A stretch of 64,000 bases of DNA from Albifimbria verrucaria (lineage: Eukaryota; Ascomycota; Sordariomycetes; Hypocreales; Stachybotryaceae), in contig JAHREC010000016.1 of NCBI GenBank assembly GCA_020081605.1, positions 1,488,001-1,552,000 on the forward strand. The letters run 5' to 3'. Every line of letters begins with the position of its first letter. Within the stretch, counting starts at the first letter, position 1. The position numbers were made by a program, and so were the translations under genes. The notes under the pieces are model-generated. The model saw nothing but the letters and a program-made list of their open reading frames with translations. It did not search any database and was not told the origin of the DNA. Positions 15,114 to 26,948 of the stretch are shown here, piece after piece.

Positions 15114-17549
15114 CTAGAAGGCCAAAATAGCATCATCGTCTTCTTCCTCGTCACTGTTCCATTCTTCTTCGGAATCTTCATCCTCCGTTAGGAAGTCCTC
15201 CATTCCGTACTGGACTTCTCGGGGTTTTTGATTATCGAATAATATATTGACAGTACGGCATAGACCTTGGATAGGCAGCTCCGGCGCCTGGTCTTCGTCA
15301 TCGGCTAGTTGTGCCTCTTGTTCGATGCCATCGTCCTCGTCTGATTCAGAGACATCGAGATCTTCATCAGTGTCTGGTTCTTTATAGAAAGAGCGGCCCT
15401 GAGACTGAGAGCGACGTTTCGCTGCCCTTGATGATTGATTTGCAGCTTCTGCTTCGTGCGCAGCAATCCTCCCGCTCCGTCGCGACGGCGTGAGGGATCT
15501 CTTGCGTCTGCTCCGTTTCTGAGATACTCCAGAGTCGTCGAGTTCCTGAGGCGTCGTAGCATTTCGAGGAGCCTCAAATGGACGAAGGAAGACCTTCTCC
15601 ATTTTGGAACCCCACTCACTCCGCATAGTAGCACGAACTTGCCAAGGAATGTTCAACATTGTCTTGATCGCAAGGTGCCGGAGATCACGTAGTCTCTCGG
15701 CATTGTCAATTAATGATTGAAAGAACATCTCCGCCGTCTCGACGGACCAATCTCTGACGTGTTCTAGGTCGATCACACGTATACTTGTTGGCCAAGAAGG
15801 CACCTGGTGAGGCAGAAGAGCGTGGTCATACATTGGGTCTGAATCGTCCAAGGAATCATGGTGACGATAGTATGACATGCTCATTCGCAGTTCTTGTAGA
15901 TTAGGACATGTTTCAGCCAGGTCAGTCAGAAAAGCTAGGTTTAAAGACTGGTTATGCATCAATGTGAGGATGCGCATTTTGCTTCCGTGAGTCCGCAGGA
16001 ACAAAGCCAGGTCTTCTGAGCGGATCTCCCAGCAGTTGATAAGCTCAAGATGTACGAGGTCTCGTGGTAAAAGGGGCAAGAGACGTTCACTCATGGCAGT
16101 CGAGGACTCAAAGACAAGATGACGTAGAGATTGCAGCTGAGAAATGGCGGCTGCAATGGCATCAATAAAAGCACCATCCTCCTCATAAATCTTAAGAGCG
16201 GCGGCCTCATCACCGTCCTTTGGCTGCGGTTTATGCAAGGAGGGGACCTGGAAATTTGTAAAGCTGAGCCTCGTGAGCTGGGAAAAGCTTAGTTTCTGGT
16301 GTATGCCAGCCATATCGCCAACGGTGGGAACATAACCGCCGATGAACCTGCCACTCCACTCCCAGCTTCTCAAGATAATAGGAGGAAGGTCCTCGTGGTT
16401 TATTGTGGCGCCTTCGTTCTCCCGCATAAGTGCTCGGAAGACGTCTGCAGGGTAGTGCCACCGAAGAGATTTATCAAGGTTCCTATACGGTGGATGGTCC
16501 ATCGTAGTGAATATTACAAGTTCTTTCAAGCATATTAGAGGGTAGATCATTTGATGAAGAATTCCTTGAGGGACAATGTGGATATCGATGGAGAGCGACT
16601 CAACCTTGGTACGGTAGTTGATGATTGTCTCCGTGGGCGGACGTTCAAGCAAAGCAGCTAGACGCTTGGCCTTGGTTGATGTTCTAATCAAGGGGCAGTA
16701 GTATATGGCGGCCAGAGCTGGCTCAAGAAAAGCACGACATGTGGTGGCTGCGTGAATGAGCCAACCGGTATCAGCACCTTGTGCCCCAGCGTGATAGAAG
16801 ATGCTTGTCCAAGCATCGTATGGAATCCTAGCGTCTCTCCAATCCGGAATATTACCTGCATTCTCAGGATTGGCTTCCTTTTCTGTAACAGACAGCTTCC
16901 GGCGCTTGCCCGTTAGTATATTTGTTCTGGAAGACCGACCAGCCGGCCTTTTATGATTCTTTCCTTCACTATTGGCGTGATCAGGGCTGGAGGTCCCTAT
17001 GGAATTTCTGGTCGAGCTTCTACGTGAGCGGCGAGCAGGCTGCATTGCTGATGGGGTAGAGGTTGAGGAGCGACGGGTATTGCGACGGGAGCGTCGGGTC
17101 CGGGTATCAGCGTCAGAGCCCACGGCAGTATTATTAGATGCGGTTTGAGCGGATTCTGAATCTCCTATATGTTCTGTAGTCCTCGAGATCGCTGACGACT
17201 CATGAATGGGAGGTGCTCTTCGAGCGCGAAGGTTGCGGCCTGTATTCGTGCTCTGGCTCTGGATACGTGGCTGAGGAGAGGGCTGCGAACGGCGTCGCGT
17301 AACTGCCATTTCCGACAAGACAACTGCAGAGAAGCAGCTTCTCTCGCAACTAGAAGATGAAAAAGGCGAAGGTCTGTGATGCGGTGCAGTATTCAATCGC
17401 CGATCTAGGGAATCGTTGGCGCAATCAGATGAGCATGCCTGCTTGGAGATGTGGCGGGCGACAACGGCGGAAAAGGATCGAAAAATTAGCGCACTGCTTG
17501 CGAGCTGTCCGTTCGAGGGGGTGGTAAATCTCCAGCTGGTCGTAGACAT
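15114..17549 (-). CDS. F-box/leucine-rich-repeat-like protein
   Basis: Single uninterrupted frame of 811 codons; one of the few genes here with no frame break. Two ATGs are possible: 17549, or 17309 (MAVTRRRSQ), which also has a good context and would remove an 80-residue Ser/Ala-rich leader. After a basic, Ser/Arg-rich disordered part comes an F-box-like region (RIPYDAWTSIFYHAG, then AATTCRAFLEPALAAIYY). A series of irregular leucine-rich segments follows (LRHLVFESS, LVHLELINCWEI, MRILTLMHNQSL, LQELRMSMSYY, LRHLAIKTML). The tail holds RSRRKRS basic patches and ends in a strongly acidic stretch (SDEEEDDD). The plan fits an SCF substrate receptor with a possible nuclear role; the substrate is unknown. 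Confidence 0.75.
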   Translation of the reverse strand: MSTTSWRFTTPSNGQLASSALIFRSFSAVVARHISKQACSSDCANDSLDRRLNTAPHHRPSPFSSSSCERSCFSAVVLSEMAVTRRRSQPSPQPRIQSQSTNTGRNLRARRAPPIHESSAISRTTEHIGDSESAQTASNNTAVGSDADTRTRRSRRNTRRSSTSTPSAMQPARRSRRSSTRNSIGTSSPDHANSEGKNHKRPAGRSSRTNILTGKRRKLSVTEKEANPENAGNIPDWRDARIPYDAWTSIFYHAGAQGADTGWLIHAATTCRAFLEPALAAIYYCPLIRTSTKAKRLAALLERPPTETIINYRTKVESLSIDIHIVPQGILHQMIYPLICLKELVIFTTMDHPPYRNLDKSLRWHYPADVFRALMRENEGATINHEDLPPIILRSWEWSGRFIGGYVPTVGDMAGIHQKLSFSQLTRLSFTNFQVPSLHKPQPKDGDEAAALKIYEEDGAFIDAIAAAISQLQSLRHLVFESSTAMSERLLPLLPRDLVHLELINCWEIRSEDLALFLRTHGSKMRILTLMHNQSLNLAFLTDLAETCPNLQELRMSMSYYRHHDSLDDSDPMYDHALLPHQVPSWPTSIRVIDLEHVRDWSVETAEMFFQSLIDNAERLRDLRHLAIKTMLNIPWQVRATMRSEWGSKMEKVFLRPFEAPRNATTPQELDDSGVSQKRSRRKRSLTPSRRSGRIAAHEAEAANQSSRAAKRRSQSQGRSFYKEPDTDEDLDVSESDEDDGIEQEAQLADDEDQAPELPIQGLCRTVNILFDNQKPREVQYGMEDFLTEDEDSEEEWNSDEEEDDDAILAF

Positions 17550-19259
17550 GCTACATACTGTACAGCCTGGGTATGAACTCGTGGAAGGTTGACAAGAGAA
17601 GAGCGCGGACCTTGATGTGACAATGCGAAGAAAGTCTAGAGAAGGTAATGGTGGGGCATGTTGAGGTCACTGATGCAGCTGTACCGTGTAGGCAGCATTA
17701 GCGTTGGAAGAGGCTCCGTGCACCGGCAGAACGAGCGCAAGGGCAGGTACACCTTGGGGTCCGTATTGCACTGTACCAGGCAAATTCCCAGAAGCCCAAT
17801 ACTCGAGTTCGAGCAACGACGTCCTTTTGAAAAAAAAAAAAATAAATAAATAATAATAATAATAATAAGGGTTGTTAAATTTGGTCGCATTTCTAATTTT
17901 ATTGCTTGTGCCAGCTATTTTCACTCGCACGAACCTCTACAGTTGTGTTTAACACCAAAAGTTTAAAAGTACTAGACACATGCATGGTGGAAATCGCGGG
18001 CTTGCCACTCAAATCATTTTCGTAGTTCTCAAGGAGATGCGAGAATTAACGCGCACACCTGCTGATTTTTCTTTTGTTATATATTTACGGTTCTCTTTGA
18101 AGCTGCGCTCTCAAGTCGAGGACTACTACAGTACTGCTTTAAGCACCGTAGGAGCTGATGATACAGATGTCTTGATGCCATGTACTTCGTAGCATGTGAC
18201 ACTTTACCAGGAAGGTAAATTATGTAAGAAAGCTAGGTAACTCCACAAGCGTGAGTTGAGGTGCTCTTTGAAGGGGGCTTGATCGAGACAGGCTTGTATT
18301 GATAATGAATGGGCTTTGAATCGACCCTCGAGGGTGGCAGCACAAAAGGAGATGAGCGCTGAATGCGAACGAGTCAGTCACTTGGCAGGGTTATTGTGTT
18401 GCATTCTGGTTTGGTTGTCTTGATCATTTGGAGGCTAACTGCAGGATGAGGCAAAGGACGGGGAACTCAAATCAAGAGGAGTCTTGATTCTGTTGCAACT
18501 AGCTTTAAAGCTGAGGCTCTATTGTACTGCATCCAACAATGGAAACCAAGAGACTGCATACCCACTCTTCTCTTTACCGCAACAACAGACAAGGTGACTG
18601 CGTCAAAGTGTTATCAATAGGGAAACCACGAGTGGCCGAGGAAGGCCTCGGATGGGGCTCTTGCCCATTGGGTGTTGGCTCCTTCCCTTGCTCGTTGCCT
18701 TTGTTTACCTCATTTGCAGTTTGCGGTACAAGGTACTTGCCCAGGTACCTAGCGGAGCTAAATACCTGGCCTCTGCGCCAGGCTGGCAGGTGCAGCGCTC
18801 TCGTTTTACCCACCGTGACTTCCCCATTGTGGCGCTAGGCCTTTCTAGGAGTCGCGATAGATTCTCCCTGGCCTCTCACCTCAAAGCATCACACGCGTCC
18901 AACTCATCGCTTCTGTCGCGTCCCGTCCCTCTGCTTCATTTGTGCATCCGGACCAGGCCGGCCTCCCTTGGCAACTCACGCAGCATCTGCTTGGTGTCGG
19001 CATGGATGTGTAGTTTCCGCAGAGCCTTACTTGAAGCGCCCCCTTGGCATCCTCAGGGTCATCGCACCGCGCCCGCGACGCACACTCATCAAGCCTTGCA
19101 CCAGCCAAGCCTGGAAGCGATCTCCTCGGGTCGGCTGGCACAACAATGCGATGAGTCCAAGGCATCTATGGATTTGAGGCACGCCCACTTTCAACCCCCA
19201 GGCCAACTGCACCTCCCCGTTCCTCGCTCGGTCCAGCCTCCGACCTGTCCGGTTCCGCC
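17550..19259. other. Divergent promoter region of F-box/LRR and SUZ12 genes
   Basis: No supported gene in 1.7 kb. It contains an A-run followed by TAA trinucleotides (17830-17868), an AT-rich middle, GGTACC motifs near 18733-18750 and a CT-rich stretch from about 18840 to the SUZ12 start that reads as a 5' leader. A long frame over 18652-19263 is not supported by composition or domains. Confidence 0.5.
17830..17868. repeat. Poly-A / TAA microsatellite
   Basis: About thirteen A, then TAAA and TAA repeats. A simple-sequence repeat between two divergent genes. Confidence 0.9.
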
Positions 19260-21642
19260 ATGACCTTGAAAAATCACTACCAGAGGAAAGCCCCTTCCTT
19301 CACCGCAACTGGATCGCCGGTGTCAACGCCTTGCAAACATCCGTCATGGGCAACGTGAGCTCGGCACTCGACCCAAAGGTCTCTCGCCATGATGAGGATG
19401 ATGATGGCGCCCCGCCCAACAAGCGTCGCCGCATCTCTTCATCTGAGCTTGCCAGCGTCGACCATCTTGTCGCCTCTCCCAGGGCCTCGGATTGTCGCTC
19501 AACCTTACGCGTCGAGGTTGCCAAGATCTTTCACCAGGATACTAAGAAGGCCAAGTCCTTCCAGAGGACGACAGTTTCCAGCGATGTCGTGACCACAAGG
19601 GCCAATTGCAGGCTCACCATCTCCGATATCAGCTCTGGCCAACCACGGATTCTTCACTGTCAAAACCAGATTTGCGAGGTGAAGACGTCCCCTAATCCTC
19701 ACGGGCCGCACTCCATCGCCCGTATTGAACTGCCTACACCTTTCTATGTGCCTGAGGAAAGTGTCCTCATCAATAGGCCAGACGAGGACGCGTTTGATTT
19801 TTCAGACTCCTATGCTGTATCTGTTGATCTGGAACCTGTCAATAGCGACCACTGGCCTCCGTTAAATCTGCATGATGTTGGAGTTGACTCAATTGTGCCG
19901 TCACCTCCCACCTCAGAACGGCACTGCACATTGTCTTGCGAATTCCAACAACTGTTTGGGAGACTCAAGGCCCCTCTCAGCCTATCATGGGGCCGATTTC
20001 CCACACATCAACACGTAAAACACAATATCTCATGGAGGTTGACGCCAGATGGACGAGCGGTTTCCAGACTCTGAAGCGTTTAGAGAAAGGATCGAAAGCC
20101 TGCATTACCGCAATTGACCCAGACGCACCTACAGACACCAGAGAATCACCTGAGCCTGTTCCGCTTGAGGATGGCAGGGCGGTCAATGGTACAGCCGGAA
20201 TCAATGGTGTCCATAATGTTAACGGTGTCAATGGGATCCATGTAAATGGAACAGAGGCTATAAATGGGATCCACGAGACCAACGGTGTCAACGGTTTTGA
20301 CGCACACTTAGCTGATGACATGTTACACGACCACGAAGACGAGAATGAAGGCGATCAAACTCCTTCAAGGTCTCTCAGAACTCGTGAGAAGAACAAGGTC
20401 TACAACCTGAAAGTACTCAGCGATCAGGCTCAAGGAAGGAGAAGAAACGTCGGGCCAGAGATGCTCACCTGGCGGCTGAGATTGAAGGAAGAGTCACATA
20501 CCTTCTTCCCACCGACCAGCCTGTCTGCTTGGATTATTACCGCTGCGTCAGCTGTGGTGTTTACCATCAGTCGATGATACAGCTACAAACACATCTACAG
20601 ACTTTCCATCCCGCATACGAATACCAGTTTGAGACTACGAATCATGGTCCACAGTTCCGTGTCTCCAGACGACACGATGCATACTCTACTCCTACCAAAA
20701 CGCAACAGCCAAACCGTGCCATTAAGCCATTCAATCTCCAGTCATTCGTTCCTGGCGAACAGTCCTGGACAAGCGCCCGCGTTGGGTCTGACAGTGTTGA
20801 TGAGCTTCCCGCTCTCCCCGACCAAAGACTCTCCTAGATAAGCTCAAGTCTACGTCGCCAGCTCCCAGAGGGCCAAAGACTTCTCAGCGTCGCAGCGCGC
20901 GACCCACGCCCACTAACGATGCTGTGACGGTGCCAGCGACCAACCAGCCCTTGTTCCATCCTGTCAGCAAGGCCCAGCTGAAGGCTGGAGATAAAGTTCC
21001 CAGGGTCTTGCCTGACAATTCTTGGTTAATTCAAAAGCATCGCGATAGCATTGATGACTTTTCAGATGTCGAGCCAGCCGAGAAGGAGTACATCCGAGAA
21101 TGGGATGGATTTATTCTACAACAGAACATCACCACGCCTGCTTATTTTCCCCGAGCTTGGCTTACTTTTGTCCAAGATAAGGCAGCTTGGCTTGTCGCAG
21201 CCAACCATCGCATGCTGGAGTTTGGCAAACACACCAGTTACTTATTGGTCCGCAATGTATTGACTGACCAGGTCATCAATGAGGCTTTCATACATATTAA
21301 CGAAGCACGGGCGAAGCGCCCATTAAAGCTCGAGGAAGAAAGTATAGTAACCGAGGATGGTGGTCCCAAATCCACGCCCACGCAATCGCCTAAAGCCACG
21401 CCGATCCGCAAAACATCAGGTGGTTGTGGTGTCTGCCGGCTTCCTGTGTTTGGCCCCAGGCTGCTGCTCTGTGCAAACAAGGTAAGCGCACCATGGGTAT
21501 GAGCAAAGTAAGAGTCTAATATAGTTAGCAGGAGTGTCCCCATCGCATATATCACTCGGATTGTATACGAGCATCGGCTATAACTCCAGTAGATCAACGG
21601 AAGTGGCTTTGCAACAAATGTACGGAAGCTGCTACCTCTTAG
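19260..21642 (+). CDS. suz12: SUZ12 homologue (PRC2 subunit) with C-terminal PHD finger
   Basis: SUZ12 is the core scaffold of Polycomb repressive complex 2, which methylates H3K27. The ATG at 19260 has an excellent context (tccgccATGA); one missing C near 19297 links it to the conserved FLHRNW motif. Further single missing bases near 19970, 20430 and 20830 give 2337 nt, 778 residues. Landmarks: a C2H2 zinc finger (YYRCVSCGVYH, LQTHLQTFH) and a VEFS box (EYIREWDGFI, AWLTFVQDKAAWL, LLVRNVL). After the VEFS box, exon 1 ends at 21481 and exon 2 (21532-21642) completes a PHD finger: CGVC, CANKEC, HSDC, WLCNKC, all eight zinc ligands. Residues encoded at 20180-20300 form a degenerate NG-rich repeat (GVNGIH). 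The PHD addition is the notable feature. Confidence 0.9.
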
Positions 21643-22355
21643 AAAGAGGCTTCTTCTATGCAATCACTCGCTCCGCTGTGTTCATACCGACAGGCCAAGT
21701 TGATGAGGCGCAAACGGAGAAAAATTACGTGATCGTACTTCCATATGGAATATGGTCATGCAAAGTAGAATTATTAAGAAAAGGAGCCGACTGCCTGTTC
21801 AAATAACAATTAAGAGCAGATGGCGTTCAGGAGGCGGCCTCTAAACATGGCACGGTGCGGAGTGTTTCTTGGGCACCTCATCAACCTGATGGATGTCTCC
21901 AAAGAAGTCATGGATACTTGGGAGTTCTGCGTCTTGGGCGGAGGGATATATGGTGCATTCCTAATGCTAGAGGCAATGCGCGCGGGGTCGCGCGTAGAGT
22001 GACACTTGGGAAAACTACATCTATGGTTCTAATCACGCTCTGGTCAAAGGATATGCTGTACATTACAAACACACTTCTAGCTTTTTTTTATCCTTTACCG
22101 ATGATCTTGATTGCTGATGGGACAATTGCTGGGAAGAAATGATACGTGAATTTGATAAATGTCCTCGAGAGGAATCTCATTAATGAAGCTCTTTGAACAT
22201 ACAGATTCCGTGACGCCCTCTGATATGAAGCTATCCAGCTCACTGTTGAGGAACTTTCACGAAACGACAGGTCCACATCACCAAACGCCAATTCCAAACA
22301 CAAACCGCCTGAAGATTTTGTATACACACTGGGTCACGGATTTCCTCCCCTTTGC
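21643..22355. other. Convergent 3' region of SUZ12 and CUS1
   Basis: Shared 3' space of two converging genes. No gene seen; the open frames here have no recognisable domain. Confidence 0.5.
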
Positions 22356-24192
22356 TCAGAACCTGTACTTGCTCTCCTTCTTCTTCTCGCCACGCTCCTT
22401 CTCCGTCCGCTGCCGCTTTCTGCTCTCCTGGGCGATCATCTCGCTGAGGTCGTCGTCGTAGGCCCACTTTGCGCCGATACCATCCTCGCGACGACCCTCT
22501 TCGAACTTGCGCTGCAGGTCGTCCTTGTCGATACCATCCCTGCTCTGCAGCGCGTCCACGTCGAGCGCCACGTCCACGTCGCCGGGCTTCTTGCGCTTGC
22601 GGGAGTCGTCGTCGGCGCCGAGGACGGGCATGCCTGCGCGCTGCTGCTGCTGAGCGGCATTGAGGTCGTATGCACGGTCGCTGCCGAAGAAGCCCTCGGC
22701 GCGGACCTGTCGTTCAGGCAGGATGGTATAGGCAGAGCGCGGGGCGGAAGACTCTTCTGTATCATAGCCGCGACGCTCTTTGCGGAGATCCATCTCGCCG
22801 GCAATTGAAGTCTCGACTCCTTGGCCATAGTCTGCATTCACAGTGCTAGCATAACCTCCAGGGGTCTCAAGGCCGCTAGGCGTCTCCAATCCTCCAGAGA
22901 CGTCCTCTTCGTCCTCGTCTTCTTCCTCTTCCTCTTCAGATTCCTCCTCTTCCGACTCTTCCTCCCGAGGCTGCAACTCGCCCCATAGAGTGCGGTCGAT
23001 TGGCTCCGCTGGCACAAGTGCCGCAGCAGCCTGCGCCTGTGAGCTCTGGGCGTTCAAGCCAAACACGTCGCCTCCATACAGCGGCCTGTTGTACTCATCA
23101 ACTGGGGCTTACCCCATCCACCGGGGTGGAATCCCCAAGATCCTCCAGGGGGCGGCGCGTTTAGACCAGGAATTTTGAGTGTTGGGTATGAGGGTGGAGG
23201 ACCAAATCGTTGTTGATTGATCAGCCACGGCGGTGGCGCTCCAGGCGGCATGCCCAGAGCTTCCTTGGTCGCCTCACTTAGCTCTCCTGGACGGAACTGC
23301 TGATAATCCACCTCAGCCTCTTTGCCCTCGTAGTATACCTCTCCGAAACGCGTCAGCTCGGGCTTTGTTTGGAATCGGAAGAAGGCGTCGTAGAGCTTTT
23401 GGTAGTCGATGTCAAGCTTGCCCATCTTGGGCTGCACCCGCTCGCGCTGCTTCTGCTTCAGGGTTTGCTCTGCTTGTTTCTCAAGTACGGCGTCGCGCAT
23501 CTCCGTGATGCCGGTTTCTGCAATAAACTGAGGCAGCCGGAACGGTGGCTTCTCGATACCTCTCTTTGAGGAGAGATATTCGCGTTTCAGAGACCAGTGG
23601 TTCGGTACCGGTACGACGTTGCGTTGCGCTTTAATCTGGACGAGGAGGCGCGGATCTGATGACGACACATCTTGCCAGTCAACCACCTCGGGTATCTTGA
23701 CCAGAGCCTTAAGCTCGGCCACTGACAGCTTGTTGAGTTGCTTTCTCTTCTTTTTGGACATTCTCGTGCGGCCCGCGTTCTCCTCCTCTTCGTCGGGTAT
23801 TTCTTCATCGTCATCGTAGAACACGGTGCCTTGGTTGCCTGCATTCGCCTCCTTCGCGATCTCATCATCCTCGAATGATGCGCCGAACCTGGAGAAGATG
23901 TCTCTGTAGGCGGCAAAAGCCGGGTCGCTATCGAGGCCATCGTCCAGGGTCGGGACAGAAGCGGTCTTGTTCTCGGACGAGGACTCAGACTTGACTTCGA
24001 GATTCGTAGGTTCGGAGCTGTCCGCCTCTGCTGCGTCGTTCTCCTCCGTCTTGATGGGGGCCTGCGACACGGTCAGTACGGACGGGGAAAGCAAAGACGA
24101 TGGACAATGGTACGCGCCTCTGCCTGAGCTTTCTTCTGCTCCTTCTTCTTGGCCCTCCTCATCTGGTTCTTGGTCATCTTTGGGGCCGCCAT
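22356..24192 (-). CDS. cus1: U2 snRNP protein CUS1 / SF3B2 (SAP145)
   Basis: Subunit of the SF3b complex that anchors U2 snRNP at the branch site during splicing. The ATG at 24192 starts MAAPKMTKNQMRRAKKKEQKK, typical of the family. A short intron of about 52 nt lies near 24061-24115 (acceptor with a CTGAC branch site); its donor is not clean, perhaps another missing base. The core contains VPVPNHWSLKREYLSSKRGIEKPPFRLP, the DUF382 hallmark, then a PSP-type Pro-rich motif (GELSEATKEALGM, PPPWLINQQRFGPPPSYP, then IPGLNAP). One missing C near 23106 joins the frames at KPPVDEYNRPLYGGDVFG. The end is acidic (long EEE/DEE runs near 22900-22970) then Lys/Arg-rich, ending KKKESKYRF. Assignment is firm. 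Confidence 0.93.
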
Positions 24193-24968
24193 GTTGACGA
24201 CTGGCTAGGAGGACTGGAATTGGGAATAGGGTTGGAGGTTTGGGTAACGGCTCGGAAGATTGCGTACAGCCCTACGAGAGCTACGACGTATTGCTTCGGG
24301 TCTCTTCCTCCCATGCCCGCTGTAGCAGCGTAGTGTTGTAGAGAAATGCCGGCGAGCTGGTGTTTGGCCAACCCAGGATCAACGAGAGCGAAAGCTTTCT
24401 TAGCTTAACCACCAGGCTAGCGCGCGAACGAGTGATGATCGAGGCCTAGGCGCAGCCTTGCTCTTTGGTGGCGCCTCCAAAAGTTGCGGGACCGCGAACG
24501 TTCGTTATCAGGGTGGGTGGGTATGGATGCCGGCTGAACATCGGTTGGCTCTCCCTCCAGCCAATGAGGCGCCGAAACCCCCTTTCTGGAACAAAGGCGT
24601 AGCCAGGTACGAAGGTACACGAAGGTACGAAGGTACGAGGGGTACGAGGGTAGGTACGGTGTTGGATGGCGACTTACGTTATCCGGAAGGGAAACCGGAT
24701 GCGACCTCGATCGAATTGACGAACTTCTGAGTTCATGTTTCTCAGAACTCAGTTCAACCAAAACCCCGCGACTGCACCAGTCCCTTCGACTCAGCCCTCG
24801 TCATGAGCCTCTTGCGGTAGACGCCAACCGCCCCTCCAACATCGTCGCTCGTTTCGTTCGCTCTCCCACTGCCAATGCCACGTCTTGTCCTCACGGTTCG
24901 CAACTTCGACACCACCCCTACCTGACCACGACGAGTGTGCGCATTTCACAGCAGCCTCTCTTCATCAG
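24193..24968. promoter_or_regulatory. Divergent promoter between CUS1 and SLY41-like gene
   Basis: These 776 bases separate two divergent start codons and must contain both promoters. A tandem array of GGTACGA-type units at 24604-24659 lies inside. No gene is visible. Confidence 0.5.
24604..24659. repeat. Tandem GGTACGA(A) repeats
   Basis: About six imperfect copies of a 7-9 base unit containing GGTACGA, in the middle of a divergent promoter. Seen directly. Confidence 0.8.
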
Positions 24969-26595
24969 ATGGAGAAGTTCCCCGAACATATCGATGCACC
25001 CTACACGGGCAGTGGCTCGCGAGGGCCCAGCCCGATGAGAACCGCCTCGCGCCCTGATCGCTGGACGCCCGCGACCAGGAGGGAGAATGGCCATCCACCT
25101 AGTGTTACCTGGTCCCCTCCACCCGCCATGGCCGTCAGAAGAGCCTCAGCGATGCCTTCCGGACCATTCGTTCGCGCAACGGAAGCGTCAGCCAGAATGC
25201 TCACGAGATCGCCGACGCCCTGAAGGCCCCGGTGTCTCCCAGGCTAATTGTACGCCGCCATGCCCCTTTCCCGCGTTCAGGCGATGCCGGAAACACAGGT
25301 GCTAATGCTGTGCCGAACAGATACTGTGCTTGCTATGGTACACATCCTCTGCCCTGACCAACACGTCATCCAAGTCGATCCTCAACGCCTTCGATATGCC
25401 CGCTACTCTTACGCTGGTCCAGTTCGCCTTCGTTTCGTCCCTGTGTATTATCCTTGCCTGGCTGGCCAGCATTTTCCCCGTCCTCAAGAACATCATCACT
25501 GTGCTGAAGCACCCCATTCGAGCGCCTTCAAGAGAGGTTCTGGCCACGACGCTGCCTCTTGCGGCATTTCAAATCGGCGGCCATTTGCTCAGCTCTACAG
25601 CGACAGCTAAGATTCCCGTCTCGCTCGTACACACAATCAAGGGACTCTCTCCTTGTTCACTGTATTGGCTTATCGAGTGATTTTCGATATCCGCTACCCC
25701 AAGGCGACATACTTCTCTCTGGTTCCCTGACGCTGGGAGTCATGCTGGCATGTTCAGGGAAGCATGGCTTCGGAGGACAGATGCTGGGTGTTATTGAGGC
25801 TCTTCTGGCGACGCTTGTCTTCGTCACGCAGAACATCTTCTCGAAGAAGCTTTTCAATGAGGCTGCCAAGGCTGAGGCAGACGGAGCCGCGGGTTCTTCC
25901 AGGAAGCTGGATAAGCTCAACCTTCTCTGCTACTCTTCCGGTATGGCTTTTGCCTTGACATTGCCTATTTGGTTTTGGTCTGAAGGCATCACCCTGTTGA
26001 ATGATTTCCTGAAAGACGGAACTCTGGACCTGAGTAACAAGCCCAACTCTATGGATCATGGACGTTTGACACTGGAGTTCATCTTCAATGGCATCTTCCA
26101 CTTTGGCCAGAACATGTTGGCTTTCATCCTCTTGTCCATGGTGTCACCTGTTACCTATTCTGTCGCAAGTCTTATCAAGCGTGTATTTGTCATTGTTCTG
26201 GCAATTATTTGGTTCAGAAGCCCTACGACGCCTATTCAGGCTGTAGGCATCGCCCTTACATTCCTGGGTCTGTACTTGTACGACCGCACAAATGAGAGCA
26301 ACAAAGCGGATCGCAAAGTCCGCTCCATGGCTGAAGCCAAGAACGGCACACCTTTGTTACCCCTGAACACCAACCAGATTCAATCTGGTCCGATCCACAG
26401 CTCCCCGCTTTCCATTGGGAACAGTCCTCATCCTTACACTGAAGGTTTTCGGGGCCTGGCACTGATTCCAAAAAGACTGATGATGTTATGGGAAGGACGC
26501 GGTCGCGAGCCAGTAGTAGCGCCAGTTGGTTGCCGCCTGGGACGAAGCAGGAAGACACGTGGCGCACGACAAACAGACCTGTTGGCGTGGCCTAG
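24969..26595 (+). CDS. sly41: SLY41-like triose-phosphate-translocator family protein
   Basis: Multi-spanning membrane protein of the TPT/nucleotide-sugar transporter superfamily; yeast Sly41 acts in ER-Golgi transport as a suppressor of ypt1. Exons: 24969-25249 and 25321-26595. Four missing bases (near 25126, 25658, 25727 and 26447) give 1560 nt, 519 residues. The N-terminal about 100 residues are cytosolic and Ser/Arg-rich. The TPT domain opens with CLLWYTSSALTNTSSKSIL and continues through hydrophobic spans to MVSPVTYSVASLIKRVFVIV and GIALTFLGLYLYDR, the conserved TPT ending. The tail after this is polar. The substrate is not predictable; the ATG at 24969 is preferred over a non-ATG extension to 24885. 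Confidence 0.9.
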
Positions 26596-26948
26596 GATCT
26601 TGTAGTAAATTATCTAGACTTTGTGTATGTTTTTTTTTCAGGTTCAGGTCTCAAGAGCTTTTGCAGCCTACATGCCTTCAGAACCTCCATTCGGGATCTA
26701 GAGCAGTCATTTTGACTTGAAGAACACAGAGAGTAAATTCTTGGCGTTATTGGAAGTATGAAATCCTGGACAAGGTATCATTGCATGGAACCCCTTTTAA
26801 ACATGCATGGAGATGGCGAGGATTATGTTACGATTAGATGGGCTGTATGAGGTCTTTTAAACAACCATGAAAAGGAGTTTTCGCTTCTCATTAGACATTG
26901 TACATTCATTGCCTGCCATGTGCGAGGCGGAGCTATTCATAATTGTCG
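26596..26948. other. Convergent 3' region of SLY41-like and ORC5
   Basis: A 353-base convergent gap without any visible gene; moderately AT-rich. Confidence 0.5.

Noticed and set aside
18652..19263. Plus-strand frame of 203 codons upstream of SUZ12
   Set aside because: It resembles CT-rich leader sequence, has no domain, and overlaps the well-placed SUZ12 start at 19260.
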